DNA of 14,955 bases, taken from the NCBI GenBank assembly GCA_020047725.1, contig JAIFNM010000216.1, forward strand, positions 1-14,955. Reading direction: 5' to 3'. The DNA is from Betaproteobacteria bacterium (GTDB taxonomy: Bacteria; Pseudomonadota; Gammaproteobacteria; Burkholderiales; Rhodocyclaceae). Shown here piece by piece: positions 1-6,687 of this stretch (its first letter is position 1; each line of letters starts with the position of its first letter). The position numbers were made by a program, and so were the translations under genes. The notes beneath the pieces are model-generated. The model made no database searches, was not told where the DNA came from, and saw only the letters and a list, made by a program, of their open reading frames with translations.

Positions 1-91
1 CTCAATGTGCTGGTCTCGGACATTCATGGACAGGCTGGTCGGGCGATGGTCAAAGCCCTAATCGATGGCCAGTCCGTCCCTGCGGTACTTA
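1..91 (+). pseudogene. IS110-family transposase, internal fragment
   Basis: Frame 1 reads LVSDIHGQAGRAMVKALIDG followed by QSVPAVL, which resembles the conserved central stretch of IS110/IS116/IS902-type transposases (pattern VxSDIxGxTGxAxxxAIxxGxxxP). About 30 codons are visible. The fragment has no start here because it runs off the left edge. It is cut at its right end by the IS630 element, inside whose left repeat the frame hits a stop. Rejoining the sequence on the far side of that element does not restore recognisable IS110 sequence, so the gene was probably already truncated before the second insertion. The family call rests on a short motif remembered from the family; the broken state is seen directly. 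Confidence 0.5.
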
Positions 92-118
92 CTCAGCAGT
101 CAGAAATATAGGCTACAG
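92..118 (+). repeat. Left terminal inverted repeat of the IS630 element
   Basis: Begins CTCAGCAGTCAG and ends GGCTACAG. It pairs with 1167-1193, differing at two positions (G/C at the fifth base, T/A at the eighteenth). The flanking TA is at 90-91. The transposase stop codon (complement of 93-95) is inside it. Confidence 0.92.
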
Positions 119-1127
119 AAGGGTGCTTGAAGAATGAGCGAACGAGCTTTTTGTTTTCGCCGATTTTATGCAACTGCTCATGCACGCGCTCCTGCAGTTT
201 TTCGCCTTTCATGAGGGGTTTTCTGGCCACTCCCGTTCGCTTGGCATGACTCCAGACCAACTCGTCAGGATTGAGGTCAGGAGCGTAGCCAGGGAGGAAC
301 TGCAAGGTCAGGCGTCCCTCCAAGCTTGTGATGTACTCGTTGACCACGGCTTTCTTGTGCGCTGGCAAGCCGTCGACGACCAGATGCAACGGTTTCTTGC
401 GGCGATACATCAGGTGCTTGAGCAGATCGACAAACAATTCACCGGTCAGCCCGCCTTCATAGGTGGCGAACCAGAACGCCCCTTTGGCATTGATGGCGGA
501 GGCGGCGCTGATGCTTTGGCGTTGCCCCGGCCGATTGATCACCGGCGTCTTGCCGCGTTCAGCCCACGTCTTGCCATGCACCGCATCAGCGCGAAAGCCC
601 GACTCGTCCCAGAAGTAAATTTCTGCCCCATCGGCCTTGGCTTGCTTGGCGATAGCGGGAAACGTATCGCGTTGCCAGCGTTCGATAGCCTCCGGGTCGC
701 GCTGATACGCGCGTTGTAGCGGCTTTTGAGGCGTCAGGCCCAGTTCAGCGAGCAGACTGCCGACCGAGGTTACACTCAGGCTGACGTCGAATTTCCGAAC
801 AATCAGCTCACGCACGGCCTCGCGCGTCCATAAGGCGAAGTCGAATCCATACTGCAGCGGATTCTTGCCATTCACCCAGCGGAAAACTTGCGATTTTTGG
901 GTACGCGTCAGTTTGGGCTTGCGCCCTGTCCCTTTTCGAGCCGCTAAACAGTGCAATCCTCGACCGCGACCACTGACCTTGCCCAACCATTTGTACGCCG
1001 TCGTGCGACACAACCCCAGGCTGGCCATTACCGCCGACACCTCTTCGCCTTCACGAATCCGCGCCACGGCCATCAGGCGCAGCGCTTCCTTGGTTTTTCG
1101 GTCATGCGTACGGCCATCTTTCTTCAT
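93..1127 (-). CDS. IS630-family transposase (DDE)
   Basis: Catalyses cut-and-paste movement of the surrounding element into TA sites. From the chosen ATG the protein is 344 aa. An N-terminal helix-turn-helix region (ICLxRTTAYKWL-like, near residues 35-55) resembles the Psq/HTH_29 domains that bind the inverted repeats. The C-terminal DDE_3 domain shows the first Asp in IYFWDESGF (about residue 174), the second in LVVDGLPAHK (about 252) and the Glu in LPGYAPDLNPDE (about 289). A longer start exists at GTG 1154 (353 aa). I prefer ATG 1127 because GAGGAG lies upstream of it, though the 11-nt spacing is a little long. The frame is intact with all three catalytic residues, so it is probably functional. 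Confidence 0.93.
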   Translation of the reverse strand: MKKDGRTHDRKTKEALRLMAVARIREGEEVSAVMASLGLCRTTAYKWLGKVSGRGRGLHCLAARKGTGRKPKLTRTQKSQVFRWVNGKNPLQYGFDFALWTREAVRELIVRKFDVSLSVTSVGSLLAELGLTPQKPLQRAYQRDPEAIERWQRDTFPAIAKQAKADGAEIYFWDESGFRADAVHGKTWAERGKTPVINRPGQRQSISAASAINAKGAFWFATYEGGLTGELFVDLLKHLMYRRKKPLHLVVDGLPAHKKAVVNEYITSLEGRLTLQFLPGYAPDLNPDELVWSHAKRTGVARKPLMKGEKLQERVHEQLHKIGENKKLVRSFFKHPSVAYISDC

Positions 1128-1166
1128 GATCGATTGGACTCCTCGTGATTCCACTTCGTTCCCGAT

Positions 1167-1193
1167 CTGTAGCCTTTATTTCTGACTGGTGAG
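1167..1193 (-). repeat. Right terminal inverted repeat of the IS630 element
   Basis: Reverse-complement partner of 92-118, with 25 of 27 bases matching. It is followed by the TA target duplication at 1194-1195. Only 18 further bases separate that duplication from the next gene's start codon. Confidence 0.92.
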
Positions 1194-1213
1194 TAATAAG
1201 TTATGGAGGAATT

Positions 1214-2473
1214 ATGAGAAAGCTACAGGTTACCGCTCTTGCTGTTCTGTCTTCACTCTGTCTATCCACAAACGCGATGGCTCAGACGAAAGAGATTCGC
1301 GTCCTATTGGCCAATCATCCCTACGGAGATCTTCTGAAGGCGGCGATCCCGGAATTTGAAAGCGCTACCGGAATCAAGGTCAATGCCGAGAGTCTCCAGG
1401 AAGGGCAACTCACCACAAAACTGACGACCGAGTTTGCAACGAGGTCTTCCTCCGTTGACGTCTTCATGACCCGCCCTCTTCAGGAAGGGAAAATGTTCTA
1501 CAAGAACGGTTGGTACGAGCCGCTCTCCAGTTTTGACTTTTCCGATTACCCGAAGAACGTCATGAGCGTTGCGTCCTTCGGTCCAAAATCCTACCTGGTT
1601 CCACTGGTGACCGAATGGCAGGTTCTCTATTATCGGAAAGACGTTTTCAAGGACGCTGGAATCAAGGTTCCCGCGAACTTTACGGAACTGGAAGCCGCTG
1701 CCAAGAAGATCAATTCGGACAGCCTTGCCGGATTTGCTTCCCGAGGCAAGGGGGCTGCGGCTGTAACCCAGTTGTCCAGCTACGTCTACAACTATGGAGG
1801 GCTTTACCTCGACAATGGAGTAGCGGTATTTGACTCAAAACCGGCAGTTGAGGCCACCCGTTTTTACGGAAAGATGCTCGGCAACTACGGTCCCAAGGGC
1901 GTAACTTCGATGTCGTGGGAAAACATCATGCCGCTGTTCCAGGCCGGCAAGGTTGCCATGTGGACGGATGCCTCGGTGTTTTATGGTCAGATCGTCGATC
2001 CTGCCAAGACTCAGGTTGCGGCAGAGAACGTCGGGATCGCCAATTTCCCGGCAGGGCCGAAAATGAATTCGCCATTCATCGTGACGTCATGGGGAATCGC
2101 GATTTCAAAACAATCGAAGAACAAAGAACTGGCATTGAAGTTCCTCGAATGGGCGACCAGCAAGGAATTGGCGGCGAAAGGGATGCTCACCAACATCACC
2201 ATGGCGCGATCATCAGTTTGGGAAGACAAAGCAATCCTGGCTAAAGTCAATCCTGGTCTGGTTGAAACCCGTGCCTATGCCGCCAAGAACGGCAACCCGC
2301 TTGATCGTCCTTACATGAGTGCAGTCGGGGAAGCGCGTGACCTGATCGGCGAACTGGTTATTGAGTCGATCAATACCAAGGGCGAATCGGCCAACCTTGA
2401 AAAAATGGCAAAAGAAAAAGTTGCCAAAGTGAATGAAATGCTTCAAGACACCGGTGAATACGGCAAGCAATAG
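1214..2473 (+). CDS. Carbohydrate ABC transporter, family 1 substrate-binding protein
   Basis: A 419-aa periplasmic binding protein that captures the substrate, probably a sugar or polyol, and delivers it to the permease pair encoded next. A Sec signal peptide covers about residues 1-23, with a cleavage site after AMA. The mature part starts KEIRVLLANHPYGDLL and has the usual family 1 (MalE/UgpB-like) arrangement: an N-lobe strand, a SxVDVFMT segment near residue 78, and a late IVTSWGIAISKQSKN segment before the C-terminal helices. GGAGG (1205-1209) sits four bases before the ATG. Its upstream region is insertion-sequence DNA, so no native promoter is visible. A large stem-loop follows the stop codon. 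The exact substrate cannot be read from sequence. Confidence 0.9.
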   Translation: MRKLQVTALAVLSSLCLSTNAMAQTKEIRVLLANHPYGDLLKAAIPEFESATGIKVNAESLQEGQLTTKLTTEFATRSSSVDVFMTRPLQEGKMFYKNGWYEPLSSFDFSDYPKNVMSVASFGPKSYLVPLVTEWQVLYYRKDVFKDAGIKVPANFTELEAAAKKINSDSLAGFASRGKGAAAVTQLSSYVYNYGGLYLDNGVAVFDSKPAVEATRFYGKMLGNYGPKGVTSMSWENIMPLFQAGKVAMWTDASVFYGQIVDPAKTQVAAENVGIANFPAGPKMNSPFIVTSWGIAISKQSKNKELALKFLEWATSKELAAKGMLTNITMARSSVWEDKAILAKVNPGLVETRAYAAKNGNPLDRPYMSAVGEARDLIGELVIESINTKGESANLEKMAKEKVAKVNEMLQDTGEYGKQ

Positions 2474-2529
2474 CTCGGCGGTGCGCTAAAGCATTCTGAT
2501 ACCTGTAGAAATCTCGTCATTGTTTGAAT

Positions 2530-2577
2530 GCAATTCAGGTCATTCGTCAGTCACAAGACTGAATGATCTGAATTTGC
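2530..2577 (+). promoter_or_regulatory. Large intergenic stem-loop after the binding-protein gene
   Basis: An imperfect inverted repeat with arms at about 2530-2552 and 2557-2577 around an ACAA loop. It makes about 19 pairs with one G-T wobble, a 3-base bulge on the left arm and a 1-base bulge on the right. It lies in the 143-bp gap between the binding protein and first permease. A run of six T begins about 17 bases downstream, too far for a classical terminator. By analogy with malE-malF-type operons, it may stabilise the upstream message and cut expression of the membrane components. Confidence 0.6.
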
Positions 2578-2616
2578 TCTCATCCGGTTCAGGTTTTTTA
2601 ATATCAAGGGCTCCCC

Positions 2617-3495
2617 ATGATTCAGTCAAGTTTTACAGAACGGAATCTGAAGATATTGTTTCCTCTACCAGCGATCATCTTTGTCGCCATGCTGATGGTT
2701 TTTCCCGTTCTATATACCCTGTTTTTGAGCTTCACCAACTGGAATCTCACTTCTGGCGCTCCGCTTTCATTTGTCGGGTTCCGGAGCTACGCACGGGTGC
2801 TGACCGAACCGCGCTTTCTTGATGCGTTGGCCAGAACTTTTGCATTTACGTTTTTTGCGGTAGTCATTGAAGGCGTACTTGGCGTGGCCATCGCTATCAT
2901 TCTCAATCGCGCATTTGTCGGGAAGAGTGTGGCAAAGCTTCTTCTCCTTCTGCCGCTCGTTGCGACGCCTGTCGCTGTCGGCATTGTATTTAATCTCTTT
3001 TTTGATCCGACCATCGGTCTGGCCAATTTCATCCTGAAATCCACCGGACTACCGCAGGGATTGTGGATATCGAGCGCCGCATCGGTACTTCCATCCTTGA
3101 TCATCGTCGACGTGTGGCAATGGACGCCGATGATCACGCTTATTGTTCTGGCTGGACTTGCCGGGATGTCCAATGAGCCCATCGAAGCAGCGCATGTCGA
3201 CGGCGCCAGTGAATGGCAGATTCTTAGATATGTCACTATTCCCATGCTCATGCCGGTCATCCTGACGGCCGTGATCCTCAGGTTGATCGACGCCCTAAAA
3301 ACCTTCGACATCATATTCGCCATGACCGGAGGCGGACCCGGCTATGCATCGGAGACGCTCAACATCATGGGGTATAAATACAGCTTCGAGTATTTCCGCA
3401 TGGGTCAGTCGTCGGTAATCCTCGTCGTTCTATTCCTTGTCGTGTTCGGCTGTAGCCTCGGAATCATGAAGCTGCGCGCATCTTCGGAAATTTGA
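2617..3495 (+). CDS. Sugar ABC transporter permease (MalF/UgpA-like)
   Basis: A 292-aa inner-membrane permease forming half of the channel with the next gene product. About six hydrophobic segments are visible, the first at residues 12-38. The BPD_transp_1 EAA loop reads EAAHVDGASEWQ then LRYVTIPM, at about residues 190-210; it is the docking site for the ATPase. The motif GGGPGYASETLNIMGY near 238-253 is typical of MalF/UgpA-type sugar permeases. A modest AAGGG (2606-2610) precedes the ATG by six bases. The gap to the next gene is 9 bp, so the two permeases are co-translated. No ATPase gene is present in the cluster. Confidence 0.92.
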   Translation: MIQSSFTERNLKILFPLPAIIFVAMLMVFPVLYTLFLSFTNWNLTSGAPLSFVGFRSYARVLTEPRFLDALARTFAFTFFAVVIEGVLGVAIAIILNRAFVGKSVAKLLLLLPLVATPVAVGIVFNLFFDPTIGLANFILKSTGLPQGLWISSAASVLPSLIIVDVWQWTPMITLIVLAGLAGMSNEPIEAAHVDGASEWQILRYVTIPMLMPVILTAVILRLIDALKTFDIIFAMTGGGPGYASETLNIMGYKYSFEYFRMGQSSVILVVLFLVVFGCSLGIMKLRASSEI

Positions 3496-3504
3496 GGGCT
3501 CACG

Positions 3505-4320
3505 ATGAACAAGAAACTCGTATCAAATATTCTTTTTTATGTTCTTGTTACAGGGATAGCTCTCATCGTGTTGTTCCCGTTTCTCTGGATGCTCTCTTCA
3601 TCCTTCAAGACACAGGTCGACATCATTTCCTGGCCGCCGAAACTGTTTTTTGAACCGACATTGCGGAACTATCAGAAAGTATTCGAAGAGCAGGATTTCC
3701 TAAAGTATTTCCTTAATTCGACAATAGTCGGCGTTGCATCCGTCGGATTTTCTTTGATACTTGGGCTGCCGGCGGCGTATTCAATTGCCCGATACGCGCA
3801 GAAGAAGCTCGCGGTCTTCATTCTTCTGGCGCGTCTCATGCCAGGAATATCCTTCCTCGTGCCGTGGTACATCGTTTTTTCGCGACTGGATCTCATGGAC
3901 AGTTATGTCGCGCTGATCCTGAGCCATATGCTTATTTCGCTGCCCATCGTGGTCTGGATCATGACCACCTATTTCAACACCATTCCACGTGAGATGGAGG
4001 AGTCGGCGATGGTGGACGGAGCAACCCGTCAATATGCCTTTTATGCAATTATTCTTCCCCTTTCAGGGCCTGGCATCATTACTGCTACAACCCTATCTTT
4101 CATTTTTTCATGGAACAATTTCATGTTTTCCCAGGTTCTCAGCATGGAAAAAACAAAGACGCTTCCTATCGCGGTCTACAACTTCCTTTCTTACGCTGAA
4201 GTTGACTGGGGAGGTGTGATGGCTGCTGCGGTTGCCATTATGACCCCGGCTATCATCCTGACAATGGTTTTCCAAAAGTACGTTGTGAAGGGACTAACAA
4301 TGGGAGCAGTGAAAGGCTAA
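3505..4320 (+). CDS. Sugar ABC transporter permease (MalG/UgpE-like)
   Basis: A 271-aa inner-membrane partner of the preceding permease. The N-terminal membrane segment at about residues 8-33 ends in FLWMLSSSFK, the usual start of MalG-type proteins. The EAA loop reads EESAMVDGATRQYAFYAIIL, about residues 165-184. The end QKYVVKGLTMGAVKG is the standard C-terminus of this family, so the protein is full length. GAGGG (3494-3498) overlaps the stop codon of the upstream permease and provides the ribosome-binding site. An ATPase (MalK/UgpC-like) gene often follows at this point, but none does, so the transporter would need an ATPase encoded elsewhere. Confidence 0.93.
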   Translation: MNKKLVSNILFYVLVTGIALIVLFPFLWMLSSSFKTQVDIISWPPKLFFEPTLRNYQKVFEEQDFLKYFLNSTIVGVASVGFSLILGLPAAYSIARYAQKKLAVFILLARLMPGISFLVPWYIVFSRLDLMDSYVALILSHMLISLPIVVWIMTTYFNTIPREMEESAMVDGATRQYAFYAIILPLSGPGIITATTLSFIFSWNNFMFSQVLSMEKTKTLPIAVYNFLSYAEVDWGGVMAAAVAIMTPAIILTMVFQKYVVKGLTMGAVKG

Positions 4321-4330
4321 CGACGAAGGG

Positions 4331-4363
4331 GTGGCAGACGTTTCGAACGTTGCAATCTGTCAC
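4331..4363 (+). other. Possible stem-loop after the sugar permease operon
   Basis: GTGGCAGA (4331-4338) pairs with TCTGTCAC (4356-4363) with one G-T wobble. Inside, CGTT and AACG pair around TCG, with a bulge of six bases on the right side. It starts 10 bp after the last permease stop codon. No T-run follows, so it is not a classical intrinsic terminator, but it could protect or end the transcript. Confidence 0.35.
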
Positions 4364-4893
4364 CGAGGCAAATGCAAGGCTTCTGTCGCTAAGATTCTGA
4401 AGTGAAGATGTGGGAAATGCAGAAGTGATTTCGCTTTTTCGGCCAATGATTCCCATCGAGCCGCGGTCATCCGGTGAATGTTGATTGGACGACTGCACCT
4501 TGGCGCATTGCTGCCGCTCGGTCTTTTCCGATGAAAAATTGGGCTCAGGAAATCTGAGCGGCGGCTTCCCGAAATCCGCTATCCAGCGTTTCGACCCGGA
4601 ACCGCCATTCGTCCTTGCAATGGTTTAATGGCCGGTTACAGAGTCGAACAGTCATCAGAATGGATGCTTGCTCGAACGCACCTTTTTGCCTTACAGCCTC
4701 TGGGGACCAGTGCTTTGCCGGCTCCCTGAATGACCGGTATGCCCTCTTGTTACACAATAGAGTTGTTACTAAAACGCTCGGCAATGGCGATTAAAGCATT
4801 GTGGGGGTACTCCTTGCCCACCGCGAGCCCCAAAGATTTTCTTGGCCCCACATCGGTGCAGAAAGCCGCAATTGCATATTTCCCCACAATAAC

Positions 4894-4917
4894 TCAACGT
4901 GTTGGGCAGCACGTTGA
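4894..4917. promoter_or_regulatory. Candidate operator: 8-bp perfect inverted repeat
   Basis: TCAACGTG (4894-4901) and CACGTTGA (4910-4917) are perfect reverse complements separated by eight bases. The site lies about 50 bp upstream of the TTGACA hexamer and about 140 bp upstream of the peptide-transporter start. The half-site spacing fits a dimeric regulator such as the RpiR-type protein encoded at the far end of this cluster. No binding motif for that regulator is known to me, so the link is inference. Confidence 0.35.
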
Positions 4918-4967
4918 TGGTGCGGACCGAATCAACTTCGCACCATTTAGAAACAAGAATTTTACAT

Positions 4968-4996
4968 TTGACATTTCCGAAAAAACTATTTTACAG
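4968..4996 (+). promoter_or_regulatory. Possible sigma70 promoter of the peptide transporter operon
   Basis: A perfect TTGACA (4968-4973) stands about 90 bp before the binding-protein start. No good -10 hexamer lies at the ideal 17-bp distance: TTACAG (4991-4996) is poor and TATTTT (4987-4992) is better but only 13 bp away. The surrounding AT-rich stretch (4956-4993) stands out from the neighbourhood, which supports a promoter region, but the exact elements are uncertain. Confidence 0.3.
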
Positions 4997-5058
4997 TGCT
5001 CACATCGGTTCGAATTACGGGCCGGATTTTTCTTCCTCCCTTTAACCTGGAGATCGCT

Positions 5059-6630
5059 ATGCGCATGCCAACCTTGTTTCGCAACAGCATCCTTACCGTC
5101 TGTCTTTTATCGGGTACCGTTCTCGTCAGTCAACCGGCTTTCGCCGCAACCATCCACATGATTCCACAGGGCGATCTCAAGATTCTCGATCCGATTCAGA
5201 ATCCTGGATACATTACTCGCAACCACGGCTACATGATCTACGACACGCTTTTCGCCCAAAATGCCGCGGGTGTGGTCAAACCCCAAATGGTCGATGGATG
5301 GACTGTTTCTGCTGACAAAAAATCCTGGTCTTTCAAGCTACGTGACGGCTTGAAGTGGAGCGATGGGTCTCCGGTAACGGCCGCCGACTGTGTGGCGTCG
5401 CTCAAGCGTTGGGGCGCAAAAGACGTGTCCGGACGATTACTGTTTGCCGCTATCGGCGATATCAAGGCGGTCGATGCCAGTAATTTTTCAATCACACTAA
5501 AGGCACCATTCGGCCCGGTGCTGGAAATGCTCGGTAAACCGTCATCCAACGTGCCATTCATGATGCCGGAACGTATCGCCGCTACCGACCCGAACGAGCA
5601 GATCAAGGAAACCATCGGTTCCGGTCCGTTCGTATTCAAGCGTGACGAGTGGGTCCCGGGCAACAAGGTGGTCTACATCAAAAATCCCCTCTACGTGCCA
5701 AGAAAAGAGCCGTCCGATGGCCTTGCCGGAGGCAAGGTTGTCAAGGTGGATCGTGTCGAGTGGAATTACATTCCGGACCAGAATACTGCGCTGACTGCAT
5801 TCCGGAACGGTGAAATGGATATTTATGAGCTGCCGCCGGCCGACTTTATCCCGACTTTGACTACCGACGCCAACATAAAACTCGCCGCCGACCCACTAGG
5901 AAACCAAGGCTGGCTTCGTCCGAATCATCTGGCAGCACCGTTTGACAACCCGAAAGCACGCCAGGCTCTGTACTTTCTCGTTAACCAGGGTGAATATCTC
6001 GCAGCCGCAGGCTTTCCCGAAGCCTATCGCCACAAGACGTGTATGGCCTACTTCATGTGCGGCAGCTTGAATGAGAGTAGTTCCGGCGCCGCGCCTTATG
6101 CCGGAGGGAAGGACCTCGAAAAAGCCAAGAAGCTATTGCAGGAAGCCGGCTACAAGGGCGAGAAGATCGTCGTGCTGACACCTTCCGAGCCGCCGGTGCA
6201 GGCTGCTGCGGCCATGGTGACCGTGCAGAATCTGAAGAAGGCCGGTGTCAATGTCGAAGCTCAGGCTATGGATTGGAGCACGTTATTGGCACGGCGTTCC
6301 AAAAAGGATGGCTGGCACATTTTCCACACGTTCTCGGTCGGTGCGGACGTATTCTCCCCGGCAGTCAATGCCTATGCGCAAGCAAACTGCGATAAAGCGC
6401 CGTCCGGCTGGCCATGCGATACCAAGCTCGAAGAACTGCGAGCCGCTTGGGTAGCAGAAAGCGACACAACCAAGCGCAAGGCGATTACCGACGACTTGCA
6501 GAAGCGGATGTACGAAGTCGTTCCCTACGTCAATTTCGGTCAGTTCTTCCAGCCGATGGCCTATCGAAATACCTTGAGCGGCGTACTGAACGTTGGCGTG
6601 CCGGTAATGTGGAATATCGAGAAGAAGTAA
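5059..6630 (+). CDS. Peptide-type ABC transporter substrate-binding protein (family 5, DppA/OppA-like)
   Basis: A 523-aa periplasmic binding protein for di- or oligopeptides or similar solutes. The signal peptide ends in SQPAFA after residue 29, and the mature protein starts ATIHMIPQGDLKILDPIQNP, the usual family 5 opening. The family signature LKWSDGSPVTAADCVASLKRW and the later GSGPFVFKRDEW segment are both present. I chose the ATG at 5059, with GGAG (5049-5052) six bases before it. A further in-frame start at 4996 would add 21 residues that spoil the signal peptide. It is the first gene of a five-gene importer operon and is followed by a GC-rich stem-loop. Substrate unknown; relatives bind peptides, amino-acid derivatives, opines or muropeptides. 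Confidence 0.92.
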   Translation: MRMPTLFRNSILTVCLLSGTVLVSQPAFAATIHMIPQGDLKILDPIQNPGYITRNHGYMIYDTLFAQNAAGVVKPQMVDGWTVSADKKSWSFKLRDGLKWSDGSPVTAADCVASLKRWGAKDVSGRLLFAAIGDIKAVDASNFSITLKAPFGPVLEMLGKPSSNVPFMMPERIAATDPNEQIKETIGSGPFVFKRDEWVPGNKVVYIKNPLYVPRKEPSDGLAGGKVVKVDRVEWNYIPDQNTALTAFRNGEMDIYELPPADFIPTLTTDANIKLAADPLGNQGWLRPNHLAAPFDNPKARQALYFLVNQGEYLAAAGFPEAYRHKTCMAYFMCGSLNESSSGAAPYAGGKDLEKAKKLLQEAGYKGEKIVVLTPSEPPVQAAAAMVTVQNLKKAGVNVEAQAMDWSTLLARRSKKDGWHIFHTFSVGADVFSPAVNAYAQANCDKAPSGWPCDTKLEELRAAWVAESDTTKRKAITDDLQKRMYEVVPYVNFGQFFQPMAYRNTLSGVLNVGVPVMWNIEKK

Positions 6631-6638
6631 GTTGGGAA

Positions 6639-6664
6639 GCGGGATGACCGACGTGCCATCCCGC
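6639..6664 (+). promoter_or_regulatory. GC-rich stem-loop between binding-protein and first permease genes
   Basis: GCGGGATG (6639-6646) and CATCCCGC (6657-6664) form a perfect 8-bp stem with a 10-base loop. It starts nine bases after the binding-protein stop, and no T-run follows. The position suits partial attenuation or 3'-end protection that leaves more binding protein than permease. Confidence 0.6.
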
Positions 6665-6687
6665 CCCCTCCTTCTTGGAACTTACCC

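Larger units (their letters stand above)
92..1193 (-). mobile_element. Complete IS630-family insertion sequence
   Basis: The element is 1102 bp, with 27-bp terminal inverted repeats matching at 25 of 27 positions. A TA dinucleotide lies immediately outside each end (90-91 and 1194-1195), as expected for IS630/Tc1-type elements, which duplicate a TA target. One transposase gene fills the interior on the minus strand, and its stop codon lies inside the left repeat. The reading frame is intact, so the element may be active. It lies between an IS110 scrap and the ribosome-binding site of the sugar-binding-protein gene, so it separates that operon from whatever used to lie upstream. Confidence 0.93.
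4364..5058. other. Intergenic region without a credible gene
   Basis: About 700 bp between the two transporter operons. Open frames here are short, lack ribosome-binding sites and resemble no family I know. Three related motifs occur: AATGGCGGTT (reverse strand, 4600-4609), AATGGCCGGTT (4627-4637) and AATGACCGGT (4729-4738). This resembles degenerate intergenic repeat families I recall from Burkholderia and Pseudomonas genomes. Also present are a perfect 8-bp inverted repeat (4894-4917) and a consensus TTGACA (4968-4973). It could be a decayed remnant of lost genes, including a lost ATPase gene, but no homology is visible to show it. Confidence 0.5.

Noticed and set aside
168..719. Long open frame on the plus strand inside the insertion sequence
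   Set aside because: Antisense shadow of the transposase, whose catalytic motifs are all on the minus strand.
2787..3323. 178-codon minus-strand frame inside the first sugar permease
   Set aside because: Shadow of the permease gene; no ribosome-binding site or family resemblance.
4334..4405. Short frame beginning VADVSNVAICHRG after the sugar permeases, faintly like the MADVxxxNV start of MalK-type ATPases
   Set aside because: Only 24 codons, GTG start, similarity limited to a few residues and lying mostly inside a stem-loop; too little to call a decayed ATPase.
4545..4784. 79-codon minus-strand frame in the long intergenic region
   Set aside because: No ribosome-binding site, no recognisable domain, and it covers the degenerate repeat motifs.
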